Assembly (NCBI GenBank): GCA_002255905.1
Contig: NKIN01000004.1
Span: 124,001-188,000 of the forward strand
DNA length: 64,000 nt
Direction of reading: 5' to 3'
Origin: Burkholderiales bacterium PBB1
Lineage (GTDB): Bacteria > Pseudomonadota > Gammaproteobacteria > Burkholderiales > Burkholderiaceae_C
In this document: positions 1 to 11,239 of the stretch, one piece after another
Layout of the letters: each line of letters starts with the position of its first letter
How positions within the stretch are numbered: position 1 is the stretch's first letter
Program-made: the position numbers and the translations under genes
Notes under the pieces: generated by a model
Databases searched by the model: none
Told to the model about the DNA's origin: nothing
What the model saw: the letters and a program-made list of their open reading frames with translations, nothing else

Positions 1-2334
1 CCGCTGCGCGGCGCAACGCCAGCCGGCCGGCCGCTTGCGGGGGCTGTGCCCGCAGCGCCGGCGCCACTGGCACTGAGCGAGTCGGGCATCGCGCTCAAGA
101 TATCTCGCAGCCTGCAGCCACCTCCCACCGGTGAGGCGGCGAAGCTGCTGCCCATTGCGGTGCAGGGGCAGTCGCTGCGAGGCCGTCCGGATCTCGACGC
201 CGTGGTCGAGGGCGACGCCCGGCTGCGCCGCGGCAACCTGTCGATCACCACCGATAGGTTGACCTACGATCAGGCCGAAGACCTCGCCGTGGCTCGCGGC
301 AACGTCAGCATCACGCAGGACAAGAACCGGTACAGCGGCGCCGAGTTGCAGCTGAAGACACAACGCTTCGAAGGCTACTTTCTCAACCCGACCTACTTCT
401 TCGGTCGCACCCAGGCCGGGGGCACCGCGGACCGCATTGACTTCATCGGCCCGCAGCATTCGGTAGCCACCAACGCCACCTACAGCAGCTGCCCTGCCGA
501 TGGCAGTGGCGACCCGGCATGGCTGCTGAGCAGTGAACAGATCGATACCGACTTCGACACCAACACCGGTGTCGCAAAGGGTGCGGTGCTGCGCTTTCTG
601 GGCGTGCCGATCCTGTGGGCGCCGGAGCTCAGTTTCCCGCTCACCAACGAGCGCAAATCCGGCTGGCTGCCGCCCAGCGTGGCCATCGACAGCAATGCGG
701 GTGTTCGCGTCGAGGCCCCGTGGTACTGGAACATCGCACCGAACCGCGACGCGACGCTGACGCCATCGGCCAGCCTGCGACGAGGTGTCGGCCTGGACAC
801 CGAGTTCCGTTACCTCGAACCGACCTACAAAGGGCAGTTCAACTTCAACTTCCTGCCAGACGACAACGTGGCCAACCGCTCGCGCTACTCGCTGGGGGTT
901 GTGCACGAGGCGGATTTCTCCGCGGCCACGCGCTTGTCGGTCAACATCAAGCGAGTGTCCGACGACGACTACTGGAAAGACTTCCAGCGTGAGCCCGGCA
1001 CGGTCACTCCGCGCCTGCTGCTGTCGGACATTCAGGCCTCGCATGAGATGGGCGACTGGACGACCTATGCCCGCGTGCAGCGCTGGCAGGTGCTGCAGGA
1101 CCCGGATGCACAGATCATCACGCCGTACCAACGTTTGCCGCAGATCGGCGTGCGCACACTGCAGACGCTCGGCAGTGGTCTGGACATCAGCTTCGAGGGC
1201 GAATACAACCGCTTCACCAATCCGGCGTCGACCATCGAGGCGCACCGGCTCGATGGCGACCGGGTGCACACGCTGACATCGATCAGCTACCCATGGGTCA
1301 CCACGCCGGGCTGGACACTGACGCCCAAGGTGGCGCTGAATGCGGCCGCCTATTCACTGAGCCGTGCGGTCGCGGTCAGCGGCAACAAGAAGACCTCGCG
1401 GGTCATCCCCACGGTCAGCCTGGACAGCGCCTGGGTGCTCGAACGCGAAACCAATTGGTTCGGCACCGATTTGCTGCAGACGCTGGAGCCGCGGGTGCTC
1501 TATGTGTACACGCCGTACCGCAAGCAGTCCGACTTCCCGATTTTCGATTCAGCCGCACGCGACCTGAACTTCGAGACGGCGTTCAGCGAAAACGCGTTCT
1601 CCGGCATCGACCGGGTCTCTGACTCCAACCAGGTAATTGCGGGTGCGAAAACCCGGCTGATCAACCCGGTGACCGGCGCGGAAGTCATGCGGCTGGGCGC
1701 GGTGCAGCGCTACCTGTTGAGCGACCAGCGCATCACGCCACTCGGGACCCCGCTGACACGACGGGTGTCCGACCTGCTTCTGCTGGGGTCGACCAGCGTG
1801 ATCCCGAACTGGACCCTGGGCACCACGCTGCAATACAACCCGCAGGTCAATGCCTTGATCACGTCCACCAGCGGCGTCACGTACTCGCCGTCGCCGTTCC
1901 GCACAGTGAGTCTGATCTACCGGCAGGTCCGTGGCGCCAGCCAGCAGATCGAGACTGGCTGGCAGTGGCCCATCTACGGCCGCACGCCAGACCTCAGCGG
2001 GCAGGCCGATGACGGGCGCGGCAATCTCGGCACCTGCACCGGATCGCTCTACACCGTAGGCCGCATCAACTACAGCACCCGCGACAGCCGTCTCGTCGAT
2101 GGCATCATGGGCTTCGAGTACGACGCGGGTTGCTGGATCGCCCGTGTGGTGGCCGAGCGGCTGTCCACGGGCAGCAGCAACGCCACCACCCGGCTGTTGT
2201 TTCAAATCGAATTCGTCGGCTTATCTCGACTCGGCTCGAACCCGCTACAGGTGCTGAAGGACAATGTCCCGGGGTATCGCCTTTTGCGCGACGGGCCACA
2301 AGCCACGCAGTCCTCGAATCTTCTGTATGAGTGA
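1..2334 (+). CDS. lptD: LPS-assembly protein LptD (5' end outside window)
   Basis: Outer-membrane beta-barrel that, with LptE, inserts lipopolysaccharide into the outer leaflet. The reading frame is open from the first base, so the true start and the signal peptide lie upstream; a GTG at 46 is only the first in-frame start codon inside the window. About 760 residues are visible. An OstA/LptA-like N-terminal domain (around EGDARLRRGNLSITTDRLTY) is followed by a long barrel region. Cysteines expected for the LptD disulfides are present: one N-terminal (YSSCP) and two near the C-terminus (LGTCTG, DAGCW). The stop overlaps the surA start by 8 bases, the usual lptD-surA pairing. Its partner gene lptE is in this window at 12360-12896. 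Family assignment is firm; only the 5' end is missing. Confidence 0.95.
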   Translation, partial: PLRGATPAGRPLAGAVPAAPAPLALSESGIALKISRSLQPPPTGEAAKLLPIAVQGQSLRGRPDLDAVVEGDARLRRGNLSITTDRLTYDQAEDLAVARGNVSITQDKNRYSGAELQLKTQRFEGYFLNPTYFFGRTQAGGTADRIDFIGPQHSVATNATYSSCPADGSGDPAWLLSSEQIDTDFDTNTGVAKGAVLRFLGVPILWAPELSFPLTNERKSGWLPPSVAIDSNAGVRVEAPWYWNIAPNRDATLTPSASLRRGVGLDTEFRYLEPTYKGQFNFNFLPDDNVANRSRYSLGVVHEADFSAATRLSVNIKRVSDDDYWKDFQREPGTVTPRLLLSDIQASHEMGDWTTYARVQRWQVLQDPDAQIITPYQRLPQIGVRTLQTLGSGLDISFEGEYNRFTNPASTIEAHRLDGDRVHTLTSISYPWVTTPGWTLTPKVALNAAAYSLSRAVAVSGNKKTSRVIPTVSLDSAWVLERETNWFGTDLLQTLEPRVLYVYTPYRKQSDFPIFDSAARDLNFETAFSENAFSGIDRVSDSNQVIAGAKTRLINPVTGAEVMRLGAVQRYLLSDQRITPLGTPLTRRVSDLLLLGSTSVIPNWTLGTTLQYNPQVNALITSTSGVTYSPSPFRTVSLIYRQVRGASQQIETGWQWPIYGRTPDLSGQADDGRGNLGTCTGSLYTVGRINYSTRDSRLVDGIMGFEYDAGCWIARVVAERLSTGSSNATTRLLFQIEFVGLSRLGSNPLQVLKDNVPGYRLLRDGPQATQSSNLLYE

Positions 2335-3670
2335 ACCGTTGAAAACGATCATGGCCGCCCTGATGGCCGCGGGGCTGATGACCTGTGCCATGGTGGCTCC
2401 ACAAGCCCGGGCGCAGTCCGACAGGCGGGCTGAACAAGCCGTCCGGCCAGGTGACTTCATCGTTGCGGTGGTCAACCAGGAGCTGGTGACAGCCATCGAA
2501 ATCGAGCAGCGACTGGCCCGAGTGCGCGAGAACGCAACGCGCGCCGGACAGCGCCTTCCGCCGGACAGCGTGCTGCGCAAGCAGATCCTGGACGGCCTGA
2601 TCGACGAACGTGCGCAACTGGCGTATGCCCGCGAGAGCGGGACGCGCATCGAGGATGCGGAGCTCGACCGCGCCGTTGCCAACGTCGCGGCGCAGAACAA
2701 GGTCACGATGGCGCAGATGCGCGAGCAGCTGGCCCGAGAAGGCATCGACTTCGCGCGCTTCCGCAAGACCGTCCGCGAGCAAATGTTGCTCGAGAAGGTG
2801 CGAGAGCGCGAGGTGCAATCGCGGATTCGAGTCACCGATGCCGATATCGAGGCCTTGCTGGCCAAGCAGCGCGCTGACACCACGGCCACACCGTCGTACA
2901 ACCTCGCCCAGATCCTGATTCCCGTGCCCGAGAACGCCACCGACGCCGAAGTCGCCCGGCTCAAGGGCATGGCTGAGGCGGCCCTGGCACGCGTCCGCGG
3001 GGGCGAAACGTTCGAGGCTGTTGCCCGCGATTTGGTGTCTGACGAACGAGACAAGATCAGCGGTGGCGAGTTGGGCCTGCGCACCGTCGATCGCCTCCCC
3101 GATGCATTCATCGAGCACGTGCGCGGACTGAACTCTGGGCAAGTCGCCACCAGCGTATTGCGCACCGGTGCAGGGTTCCATCTGCTGAAGGTCGTCGAGC
3201 GCCGAGACGGACAGGTGTTTTCGGTGATCGAGACCCATGCGCGCCACATCCTGTTGCGCCCGACGCCTCAGCTCGATCAGGCGGCGATCATCCAGCAGAT
3301 GGCTGAAATGAAGGCACAGATCGTGTCCGGCGCGACGACGTTCGAGGCACTGGCCAAGGAGCGTTCGGAAGACGGCAGTTCCGCGCAGGGCGGGGACCTG
3401 GGCTGGACCATGCCGGGCACCTTCGTGCCGGAATTCGACGACGCCATGGCTGCGCTGCCCATAGGTGATGTGTCAGACCCGGTGATTTCGCGTTTCGGCG
3501 TCCACCTGATCCAGGTGCTCGAACGGCGGCAGGCCGCACTCGACGCCAGGCAAGAGCGCGAACAGGCCCGCAACCAGCTGCGCGAGAAAAAATACGAAGA
3601 GGCCTATGCCGAGTGGAACCGAGAGTTGCGCGAGCGCGTTTACATCGAAATGCGCGAGCCGCCGCTGTGA
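2327..3670 (+). CDS. surA: Periplasmic chaperone / peptidyl-prolyl isomerase SurA
   Basis: Periplasmic chaperone for outer-membrane proteins, including LptD. I chose the ATG at 2327, which gives 447 residues starting with a clear signal peptide (hydrophobic TIMAALMAAGLMTCAMVAP, cleavage near ARAQ); an in-frame start at 2264 would put non-signal sequence in front. An N-terminal SurA chaperone domain is followed by two parvulin domains, roughly residues 190-290 and 300-405; the second has the typical ARHILLRP and GGDLGW motifs. It overlaps the lptD stop by 8 bases, so the two are probably translationally coupled. In many proteobacteria pdxA follows surA; here the next gene is rsmA directly. Confidence 0.95.
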   Translation: MSEPLKTIMAALMAAGLMTCAMVAPQARAQSDRRAEQAVRPGDFIVAVVNQELVTAIEIEQRLARVRENATRAGQRLPPDSVLRKQILDGLIDERAQLAYARESGTRIEDAELDRAVANVAAQNKVTMAQMREQLAREGIDFARFRKTVREQMLLEKVREREVQSRIRVTDADIEALLAKQRADTTATPSYNLAQILIPVPENATDAEVARLKGMAEAALARVRGGETFEAVARDLVSDERDKISGGELGLRTVDRLPDAFIEHVRGLNSGQVATSVLRTGAGFHLLKVVERRDGQVFSVIETHARHILLRPTPQLDQAAIIQQMAEMKAQIVSGATTFEALAKERSEDGSSAQGGDLGWTMPGTFVPEFDDAMAALPIGDVSDPVISRFGVHLIQVLERRQAALDARQEREQARNQLREKKYEEAYAEWNRELRERVYIEMREPPL

Positions 3671-3736
3671 CCACACGCTGCGCCCGCCGCGACACTGAAT
3701 CGGCTTGAGCCTCGGCCGCCCACCCCACGCACGCTG

Positions 3737-4501
3737 ATGGCACACATCGCGCGCAAGCGCTTCGGTCAGCACTTCCTGCACGACCGATTCGCCATCGACG
3801 CCATCGTCGATGCGATCGCGCCGAACGAACACGATGCGCTGGTGGAGATCGGCCCCGGTCTGGGTGCGATGACCTTCCCTTTGCTCGAGCGCTGTCGGCA
3901 GCTCACGGTCATCGAGCTCGATCGCGATCTGGCCGCGCGCCTGCGGCGCCGGCCGGAGCTGACGGTGATCGAGGCCGATGTCTTGAACGTGGATTTCGAT
4001 GCGCTGGCGGCGGCCGCTGGTCAACCGCTGCGGGTGGTGGGCAATCTGCCCTACAACATCTCGACACCCATCCTGTTTCATCTGCTGCCGACGGCCTCAC
4101 GGGTGATCGATCAGCACTTCATGTTGCAAAAGGAAGTCGTCGAGCGCATGGCCGCTGCCCCGGGCAGCAAGACCTACGGCAGGCTCTCGGTGATGCTGCA
4201 ATGGCGTTACGACATCGATTCGGTGCTCGATGTCGAGCCCGAATCGTTCGACCCCCCGCCTCAGGTGCGCTCAGCGATCGTGCGCATGGTGCCGTTGCCG
4301 GCCCGTACTGACATCGATCCGGTGCTGCTGGGCGAACTGGTCACGGTGGCGTTCTCGCAGCGGCGCAAGGTGTTGCGCAACACGCTGGGTCGCTGGCTCG
4401 AAGACCGCCGTTACGGCGGCGCTTTCGATCTGCAGCGCCGCGCCGAAGAGGTGCCGGTGACTGATTACCTCGCCCTCGCGAGCGCAGTCGGCGCACCATG
4501 A
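3737..4501 (+). CDS. rsmA: 16S rRNA (adenine1518/1519-N6)-dimethyltransferase RsmA (KsgA)
   Basis: Dimethylates two adjacent adenines in the 3' terminal hairpin of 16S rRNA with SAM during 30S assembly. 254 residues, normal for the family. It opens with [12 protein letters not shown], then the SAM-binding motif [10 protein letters not shown] and the catalytic NLPYNIS motif near residue 103. It lies 66 bases after surA, in the conserved lptD-surA-(pdxA)-rsmA neighbourhood but without pdxA. The stop is followed within a few bases by an intrinsic terminator, so it ends the transcript. Confidence 0.97.
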   Translation: MAHIARKRFGQHFLHDRFAIDAIVDAIAPNEHDALVEIGPGLGAMTFPLLERCRQLTVIELDRDLAARLRRRPELTVIEADVLNVDFDALAAAAGQPLRVVGNLPYNISTPILFHLLPTASRVIDQHFMLQKEVVERMAAAPGSKTYGRLSVMLQWRYDIDSVLDVEPESFDPPPQVRSAIVRMVPLPARTDIDPVLLGELVTVAFSQRRKVLRNTLGRWLEDRRYGGAFDLQRRAEEVPVTDYLALASAVGAP

Positions 4502-4504
4502 ACA

Positions 4505-4530
4505 AAGGCGGCCAGACGGCCGCCTTGTTG
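4505..4530 (+). terminator. Rho-independent terminator after rsmA
   Basis: A 9-bp perfect stem (AAGGCGGCC / GGCCGCCTT) with the 4-base loop AGAC, followed by TTGTTG and preceded by AAC-AAA. It starts 3 bases after the rsmA stop. The flanking A and T bases would let it work in both directions. Confidence 0.75.
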
Positions 4531-4713
4531 AATCGAGACCCTCTTGCCCCGGCCCCGTTACGGGCCGAAGAGCGAGCCTCGCATCACGCCGCGTTCAACC
4601 ACATCGAGGTGTCGAACGCGCTGCTCATCAGCGGCATGTTCATGCCGAAGCTGGCGTTGGCCGCACTCTTGGCGACGGGCTTGGCGGGCTTTTCGCAGGG
4701 GCTGACTGTTTCG
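4531..4713. other. Intergenic stretch without a supported gene
   Basis: Between the rsmA terminator and the palindrome that ends the barstar gene. An open frame 4498-4743 (+) crosses it, but it would begin inside the rsmA stop codon and run through the terminator stem, and its product resembles nothing I know. I see no promoter or RNA gene here. Confidence 0.5.
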
Positions 4714-4754
4714 GTAGCCCGCTCCCAAGAACCGAGTTCCTGAGAGCGGGCTAC
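4714..4754 (-). repeat. 41-base near-perfect palindrome at the 3' end of the barstar gene
   Basis: Arms of 19 bases around a 3-base loop. On the plus strand 17 of 19 positions are Watson-Crick pairs; on the minus strand the two exceptions become G-T, so a minus-strand transcript could pair along the whole stem. The barstar stop codon (4751-4753) lies inside it. There is no T-tract on either side, so it is not a textbook terminator. It may protect or end the barstar mRNA, or be a dispersed REP-like element; only a genome-wide search would tell. Confidence 0.6.
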
Positions 4755-5146
4755 TGAAAAGAATAGAAGCACCTGAAGGCAACTTTTCGCTCAGCCCAGA
4801 AATCTGCTGCATCGCGGAACACATCGAGCAACTGCTCGCGCGCCTCACGATCGAAACGCGGGTTGTCAGGAAGCTGCTCGAGCACGACCACAAAGCCTGG
4901 TTGCGAGCCGGCCTTGTGGACCAGATCGGTCATGCAGTCGTAGAGGGCATCGAGGTTCTTGCCGAAATGCAATGGGAACAGGAACGCCTCGGCGATGGTG
5001 TCGAGTACCTCTTGTTTCGACTGGGCCGTCGTCAGGTTGGCGTAGAGGAAATGCTGGCCGGCGTTTTGCGCTGCCAACATCAGATCCTCGACGCGGTAAG
5101 CGCGTATCGATTGGACGATGTTCGATCGGACGGTCTGCAAGAGCAT
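4751..5146 (-). CDS. Barstar-family ribonuclease inhibitor
   Basis: 131-residue cytoplasmic protein of the barstar fold, which blocks the active site of barnase-type RNases. The family region is recognisable at FPLHFGKNLDALYDCMTDL, the helix and loop carrying the Asp/Asn residues that plug the RNase active site. It has no signal peptide, as expected for an inhibitor that protects the cytoplasm. It follows the RNase gene by 39 bases on the same strand, so the two form a toxin/inhibitor operon. The start is the ATG at 5146; the stop lies in a long palindrome. Confidence 0.9.
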   Translation of the reverse strand: MLLQTVRSNIVQSIRAYRVEDLMLAAQNAGQHFLYANLTTAQSKQEVLDTIAEAFLFPLHFGKNLDALYDCMTDLVHKAGSQPGFVVVLEQLPDNPRFDREAREQLLDVFRDAADFWAERKVAFRCFYSFQ

Positions 5147-5185
5147 GGACTCGTTCCTCCTGTGGTCAATGAACTCGAGCGCCGC

Positions 5186-5614
5186 TCACTGCACGATGCG
5201 TTTGAAGCTCGCGTAGTGGTCGGCGCTGTAATAACAGCTCTCAGGTATCCGAGGTTGTTTCCCGCCGCAGACGATGCGCCGGGCGCCCCTGTCGCGTGCG
5301 CCGGGCGTCGGCACCGTGTACTCGCGGTAAAACCCCCGTGATCGATCCGGCAACAACCGCTCCCGGTTGCCGAACACGATGCCATCCTTGCGGTACGGGA
5401 ACGGCCCGCCAGAATGAATCAGCATGTGGGTTTGTCTCGCTTCTGGAGGCAGTTGTTTCAGCTCGACGGCCGAAATTCTTGCCTCGACGCCCCCGTCCCT
5501 GGCCCAGGATGTGCTGGTCAACAGACAAACGCTCACCACACAAACCGCCATCAGCGAGCCAACGACAGAAGCGAGGCGTTTCTGGGGAGCCCGAAACAGG
5601 CGCGACAAAAACAC
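5186..5614 (-). CDS. Secreted guanyl-type ribonuclease (barnase / RNase N1-T1 family)
   Basis: 142 residues: an N-terminal signal segment (hydrophobic about 14-36, cleavage near SWA) followed by a roughly 100-residue ribonuclease domain. Catalytic residues of the family can be placed: Glu98 in FYREYTV, Arg112/113 in ARRIVCG and His133 in DHYASF; the FGNRE motif is also present. The enzyme cuts single-stranded RNA after guanosine and is expected to be exported. GTG start at 5614, with an AGGGA-like ribosome-binding site just upstream. A promoter-like pair lies at 5642-5670. The barstar gene downstream supplies the inhibitor. Whether it serves nutrition, defence or competition cannot be told from sequence. 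Confidence 0.9.
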   Translation of the reverse strand: MFLSRLFRAPQKRLASVVGSLMAVCVVSVCLLTSTSWARDGGVEARISAVELKQLPPEARQTHMLIHSGGPFPYRKDGIVFGNRERLLPDRSRGFYREYTVPTPGARDRGARRIVCGGKQPRIPESCYYSADHYASFKRIVQ

Positions 5615-5641
5615 GGGTTATCCCTGAATTGAGAATGGGAG

Positions 5642-5670
5642 ATGGTACCGAATCGGGCGAAAAACCTCAA
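5642..5670 (-). promoter_or_regulatory. Sigma70-like promoter for the RNase-barstar operon
   Basis: On the minus strand TTGAGG (5665-5670), a 17-base spacer, then TACCAT (5642-5647), about 28 bases upstream of the RNase start. The boxes match 4/6 and 4-5/6 of consensus with ideal spacing. Confidence 0.5.
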
Positions 5671-5882
5671 GCCGGTGCATCCATGCGGGCCGCGACCCAT
5701 CTTTGGGAAGTGATCGCTCACATTTCCCGAAAGCTTTTCGATATCAGTGATCTGAAACCGCAAGCCGCTGTGCATGCGGTATCGAATCGGGGCCTTGAAT
5801 TTGTCACAAAGCCCTTGGAGGCCTCTGGCGAGCGTCCGACGGCAGCGCCCGAGGCGCCGCAGCCGGTGTGGGCGGACTGGCC

Positions 5883-8180
<2,298 letters not shown>

Positions 8181-8204
8181 GGGGTCACCAGAAACATCTA
8201 GGGG

Positions 8205-8210
8205 ATTGTA
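8205..8210 (-). promoter_or_regulatory. Probable -10 element for maeB
   Basis: TACAAT on the minus strand, 25 bases upstream of the maeB start codon. No good -35 hexamer is found at 16-18 bases. Confidence 0.35.
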
Positions 8211-8277
8211 GGAGTGGGCCGCTCCGGCGTCTTGTAGTAGCCAGCGTCGCGGCCTCGCACGCGGCGAGAATGCGCTC

Positions 8278-9264
8278 ATGTCGATAGGCGAGTTCGACCT
8301 CATTGCCCGGTACTTCGACCGTCCCGTGCGGCGCGCGGCGCTGGGCATCGGTGACGACTGCGCGTTGCTCGCGCTGCCCCCAGGCATGCAGCTCGCGACC
8401 TCGTGCGACATGCTGGTCGAAGGCCGCCACTTTCTCTCCACGGTGGCGCCCGAGCGCCTGGGTCACAAGGCGCTGGCGGTCAACCTGAGCGATCTGGCCG
8501 CCTGCGGTGCCGAGCCGCTCGCCTTCACGCTGGCACTGGCGTTGCCCAGTGCGGACGAGGCGTTCATGGGTGGCTTCTCGCGCGGGCTGCTCGCACTGGC
8601 CGATGCCCACGGTTGCGAACTGATCGGTGGCGACACCACGCGCGGCCCGCTGAACATTTGCATCAGCGTGTTCGGGCAGGTGCCGGCGGCCGACGGGAGC
8701 GGTGCGCTGCTGCGCTCGGGCGCGCGCGCTGGAGACGATCTCTACGTGAGCGGTGCGCTGGGCGATGCGCGGCTGGCGCTCGAAGCCTTCCGCGGCACGC
8801 TGTCACTGCAAGGCGCCGACTTCGAGACGGTGCGTCGCGCCATGGAAATGCCGCAGCCGCGCGTTGCGCTCGGGCAGGCGCTGCGCGGCGTGGCGAGCAG
8901 CGCGATCGACCTGTCCGATGGCCTGCTCGGCGATCTGGGCCATGTGCTGCAGCGCTCCGGCGTCGATGCCGTGGTGGAGGTCGATGCCGTGCCACGCAGT
9001 GCGGTGTTGAGCGCGCAGCCAATGGCGGTGCAGCGCCTGTGCACCCTGTCGGGCGGCGACGATTACGAATTGCTGTTCACGGCACCGCCCGGGCGCGCGG
9101 CCCAGGTGTCGGCCGTCGGCCGCCGTACCGGCGTCGCGTTGACGCGCATCGGCCGCATTGCGCCTCGCGCGGATGGCGGGCCGCGCCCCCACATCGGGTT
9201 GATCGATGCCGCAGGCCATGCGGTCGTGCATGTCTCGGCCTCCTTCGATCATTTCCGGACATGA
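8278..9264 (+). CDS. thiL: Thiamine-monophosphate kinase
   Basis: Phosphorylates thiamine monophosphate to the cofactor thiamine diphosphate, the last step of the pathway that ThiC (15823-17733) feeds. 328 residues, normal. The N-terminus MSIGEFDLIARYF and the ATP/Mg motif GIGDDCAL are characteristic, as is GGDTTRGPLNI near residue 120 and DLSDGLLGDLGH near 213. Its stop overlaps the pgpA start (ATGA), starting a four-gene chain with overlapping ends. Confidence 0.96.
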   Translation: MSIGEFDLIARYFDRPVRRAALGIGDDCALLALPPGMQLATSCDMLVEGRHFLSTVAPERLGHKALAVNLSDLAACGAEPLAFTLALALPSADEAFMGGFSRGLLALADAHGCELIGGDTTRGPLNICISVFGQVPAADGSGALLRSGARAGDDLYVSGALGDARLALEAFRGTLSLQGADFETVRRAMEMPQPRVALGQALRGVASSAIDLSDGLLGDLGHVLQRSGVDAVVEVDAVPRSAVLSAQPMAVQRLCTLSGGDDYELLFTAPPGRAAQVSAVGRRTGVALTRIGRIAPRADGGPRPHIGLIDAAGHAVVHVSASFDHFRT

Positions 9265-9803
9265 GCAACAGCCTCGACGCGCCCGACATGGCACCGCGCC
9301 GCGCATCGGTGCGGCTGATGCTCAGCCACCCGGCCCACGCGATGGCCTTCGGCTTCGGCAGCGGCCTGTCGCCGATGGCACCGGGCACGGTGGGCACGCT
9401 GTGGGCATGGCTCGCCTTCCTGGTGATGCAGCCCTACCTGAGCACGTTCCAGCTGGCCGCGCTGTTGCTGGCTGGCTTCTTTGTCGGCTGGTGGGCCTGC
9501 ACGGTCACTGCGCGCTCGCTCGCCACGCCCGATCCCGGATCCATCGTCTGGGACGAGGTGCTCGCCTTCTGGCTGGTGTTGTGGTTGGTCACGCCGGCCG
9601 GCCTGCTCGAGCAAGGCGTGGCCTTTGCGTTGTTTCGTTACTTCGATGCCGCCAAGCCCGGCCCGGTGGCCTGGGCCGATGCACTGTTTAAGGGGCGCCG
9701 TGGGGCAGCCATCGGCTGGGCGCAGGGCTTCGGCATCCTGTTCGATGATCTGATCGCTGCCCTGTGCACCTTGCTCGTGATGGCGGTGTGGCGATGGCTT
9801 TGA
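9261..9803 (+). CDS. pgpA: Phosphatidylglycerophosphatase A
   Basis: Dephosphorylates phosphatidylglycerophosphate to phosphatidylglycerol at the inner membrane. 180 residues from the ATG at 9261, which overlaps the thiL stop by 4 bases. Family motifs: [13 protein letters not shown] near residue 36, DEVLAFW near 97 and DDLIAA near 161; several hydrophobic segments fit a membrane enzyme. thiL-pgpA coupling is common in proteobacteria. Confidence 0.95.
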   Translation: MSNSLDAPDMAPRRASVRLMLSHPAHAMAFGFGSGLSPMAPGTVGTLWAWLAFLVMQPYLSTFQLAALLLAGFFVGWWACTVTARSLATPDPGSIVWDEVLAFWLVLWLVTPAGLLEQGVAFALFRYFDAAKPGPVAWADALFKGRRGAAIGWAQGFGILFDDLIAALCTLLVMAVWRWL

Positions 9804-10282
9804 CCGAGTTTGATCCCAGCGTGCTCGCGCTGGGTGATGCGCTGCGTGCCCGCGGCTCCATGCTCGCCACGGCCGAGTCGTGCACCGGCGGGCTGATCGC
9901 CGCCGCGTGCACCGCAGTCGCTGGCTCGAGCGATTGGTTCGAGCGTGGGTTCGTCACCTACTCGAACGCGGCCAAGACCGAGCTGCTGGGGGTCGATGCA
10001 GCGCTGATCCAGGCCCACGGCGCGGTCAGCGCCGAGGTGGCGTGTGCGATGGCCGAGGGCGCGCTGGTGCACTCGAACGCTGGCATCGCCGTGGCCGTGA
10101 CCGGCATTGCCGGGCCGGGCGGTGCGGTGCCCGGCAAGCCGGTCGGCACCGTCTGGTTCGCGCTGGCGCGCCGCGGCGAGGCTGCGAGTGCCGAGTTGCT
10201 GCAGCTCGGCGGCGACCGCACGTCGGTGCGCGAGCAGACCGTCGCCCACGCCTTGAGCCGCTTGCGGGAAGTCCTCTCGTGA
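9794..10282 (+). CDS. pncC: Nicotinamide-nucleotide amidase (CinA C-terminal family)
   Basis: Deamidates nicotinamide mononucleotide to nicotinate mononucleotide in NAD recycling. 162 residues, consisting only of the CinA C-terminal domain: the motif [15 protein letters not shown] near residue 28 and [11 protein letters not shown] near 105 are diagnostic. The ATG at 9794 overlaps the pgpA end by 10 bases; an upstream start at 9764 would overlap further. Fourth-position overlap with the next gene continues the operon. Confidence 0.93.
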   Translation: MALTEFDPSVLALGDALRARGSMLATAESCTGGLIAAACTAVAGSSDWFERGFVTYSNAAKTELLGVDAALIQAHGAVSAEVACAMAEGALVHSNAGIAVAVTGIAGPGGAVPGKPVGTVWFALARRGEAASAELLQLGGDRTSVREQTVAHALSRLREVLS

Positions 10283-11214
10283 GTGTGTTGATCGCCGCTG
10301 ACTTCGAGGACGCCGATTGGGACGCATGGTGGCCTGCGCTCACCGCGGCCCTGCCCCACGAGCGGCTGGTGCGCAGCATTGCCGAGGCAGCTGGTGATGC
10401 GATCGACATCGCGCTGGTGGCCAACCCGCCGGCCGGTGCCTTGCAGGGACTGAACTCGCTGCGGCTGATCCAGTCGCTGTGGGCTGGCGTCGACAAGCTG
10501 CTTGCCGACCCGACCGTGCCGCCCGGCGTGCCGCTGGCGCGCATGGTCGATCCGGCGATGAATGCCGCGATGGCAGAGACCGCGCTGTGGGCCGTTCTGG
10601 GACTGCAGCGCGACTTCTTCGACTACGCGGCCAGCCAGCGCGCAGCGCAGTGGAAGCCGATGCCGCAGCGGCGTGCCAGCGATCTCACCGTGGCGGTGCT
10701 CGGCCAGGGCCAGATGGGCCGTGCCGTGGCGCGGCGCCTCGTGCAGCACGGCTGCCGCGTGATCGGCTGGAGCACCCGTCCGTGTGAGGTCGATGGGGTG
10801 CAGACCCATGCCGGCGACGCGGCGTGGCCTGCCGTGCTCGCCATGGCGCAGATCGTCGTCAACCTGCTGCCCCTGACACCCGCGACGCGGGGCGTGCTCA
10901 ACGCGGCGGCTTTCGCGCAGATGCCCCGTGGTGCGAGCCTCGTGAACCTGGCCCGCGGTGCGCACGTGGTCGAGGCCGATCTGCGGGCCGCGCTCGATGC
11001 CGGACATCTGCACCGCGCGGTGCTCGACGTGTTCGCCGCGGAGCCGTTGCCCGCGGCGCACCCTTACTGGTCGCACCCGCGGGTGACGGTGCTGCCGCAC
11101 ATCGCGGCGCAGACCGATCCACGCTCGGCGGCCGCGGTGGTGGCGGCCAATGTGGAGGCCTGCCGCAGCGGCCTGCCTCTCGCGCACCTGGTGGATCGGG
11201 TGCGCGGCTACTGA
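10279..11214 (+). CDS. ghrA: Glyoxylate/hydroxypyruvate reductase A-type dehydrogenase
   Basis: D-2-hydroxyacid dehydrogenase of the GhrA branch, reducing glyoxylate or hydroxypyruvate with NADPH. About 311 residues from the GTG at 10279, which overlaps the pncC stop (GTGA). The nucleotide-binding motif is [14 protein letters not shown] near residue 139; catalytic residues sit in [13 protein letters not shown] (Arg) and the PHIAAQTDP segment (His). The substrate preference between glyoxylate and hydroxypyruvate is inferred from the family. A hydroxypyruvate isomerase gene lies at 44990-45781, consistent with glyoxylate handling. Confidence 0.85.
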   Translation: MSVLIAADFEDADWDAWWPALTAALPHERLVRSIAEAAGDAIDIALVANPPAGALQGLNSLRLIQSLWAGVDKLLADPTVPPGVPLARMVDPAMNAAMAETALWAVLGLQRDFFDYAASQRAAQWKPMPQRRASDLTVAVLGQGQMGRAVARRLVQHGCRVIGWSTRPCEVDGVQTHAGDAAWPAVLAMAQIVVNLLPLTPATRGVLNAAAFAQMPRGASLVNLARGAHVVEADLRAALDAGHLHRAVLDVFAAEPLPAAHPYWSHPRVTVLPHIAAQTDPRSAAAVVAANVEACRSGLPLAHLVDRVRGY

Positions 11215-11239
11215 ACTTCGCCGATGAGGCGGACCGTGC

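Noticed and set aside
4498-4743. 81-residue open frame starting in the rsmA stop codon
   Set aside because: It passes through the rsmA terminator stem and the barstar palindrome, has no recognisable product, and its hydrophobic segment is weak evidence alone.
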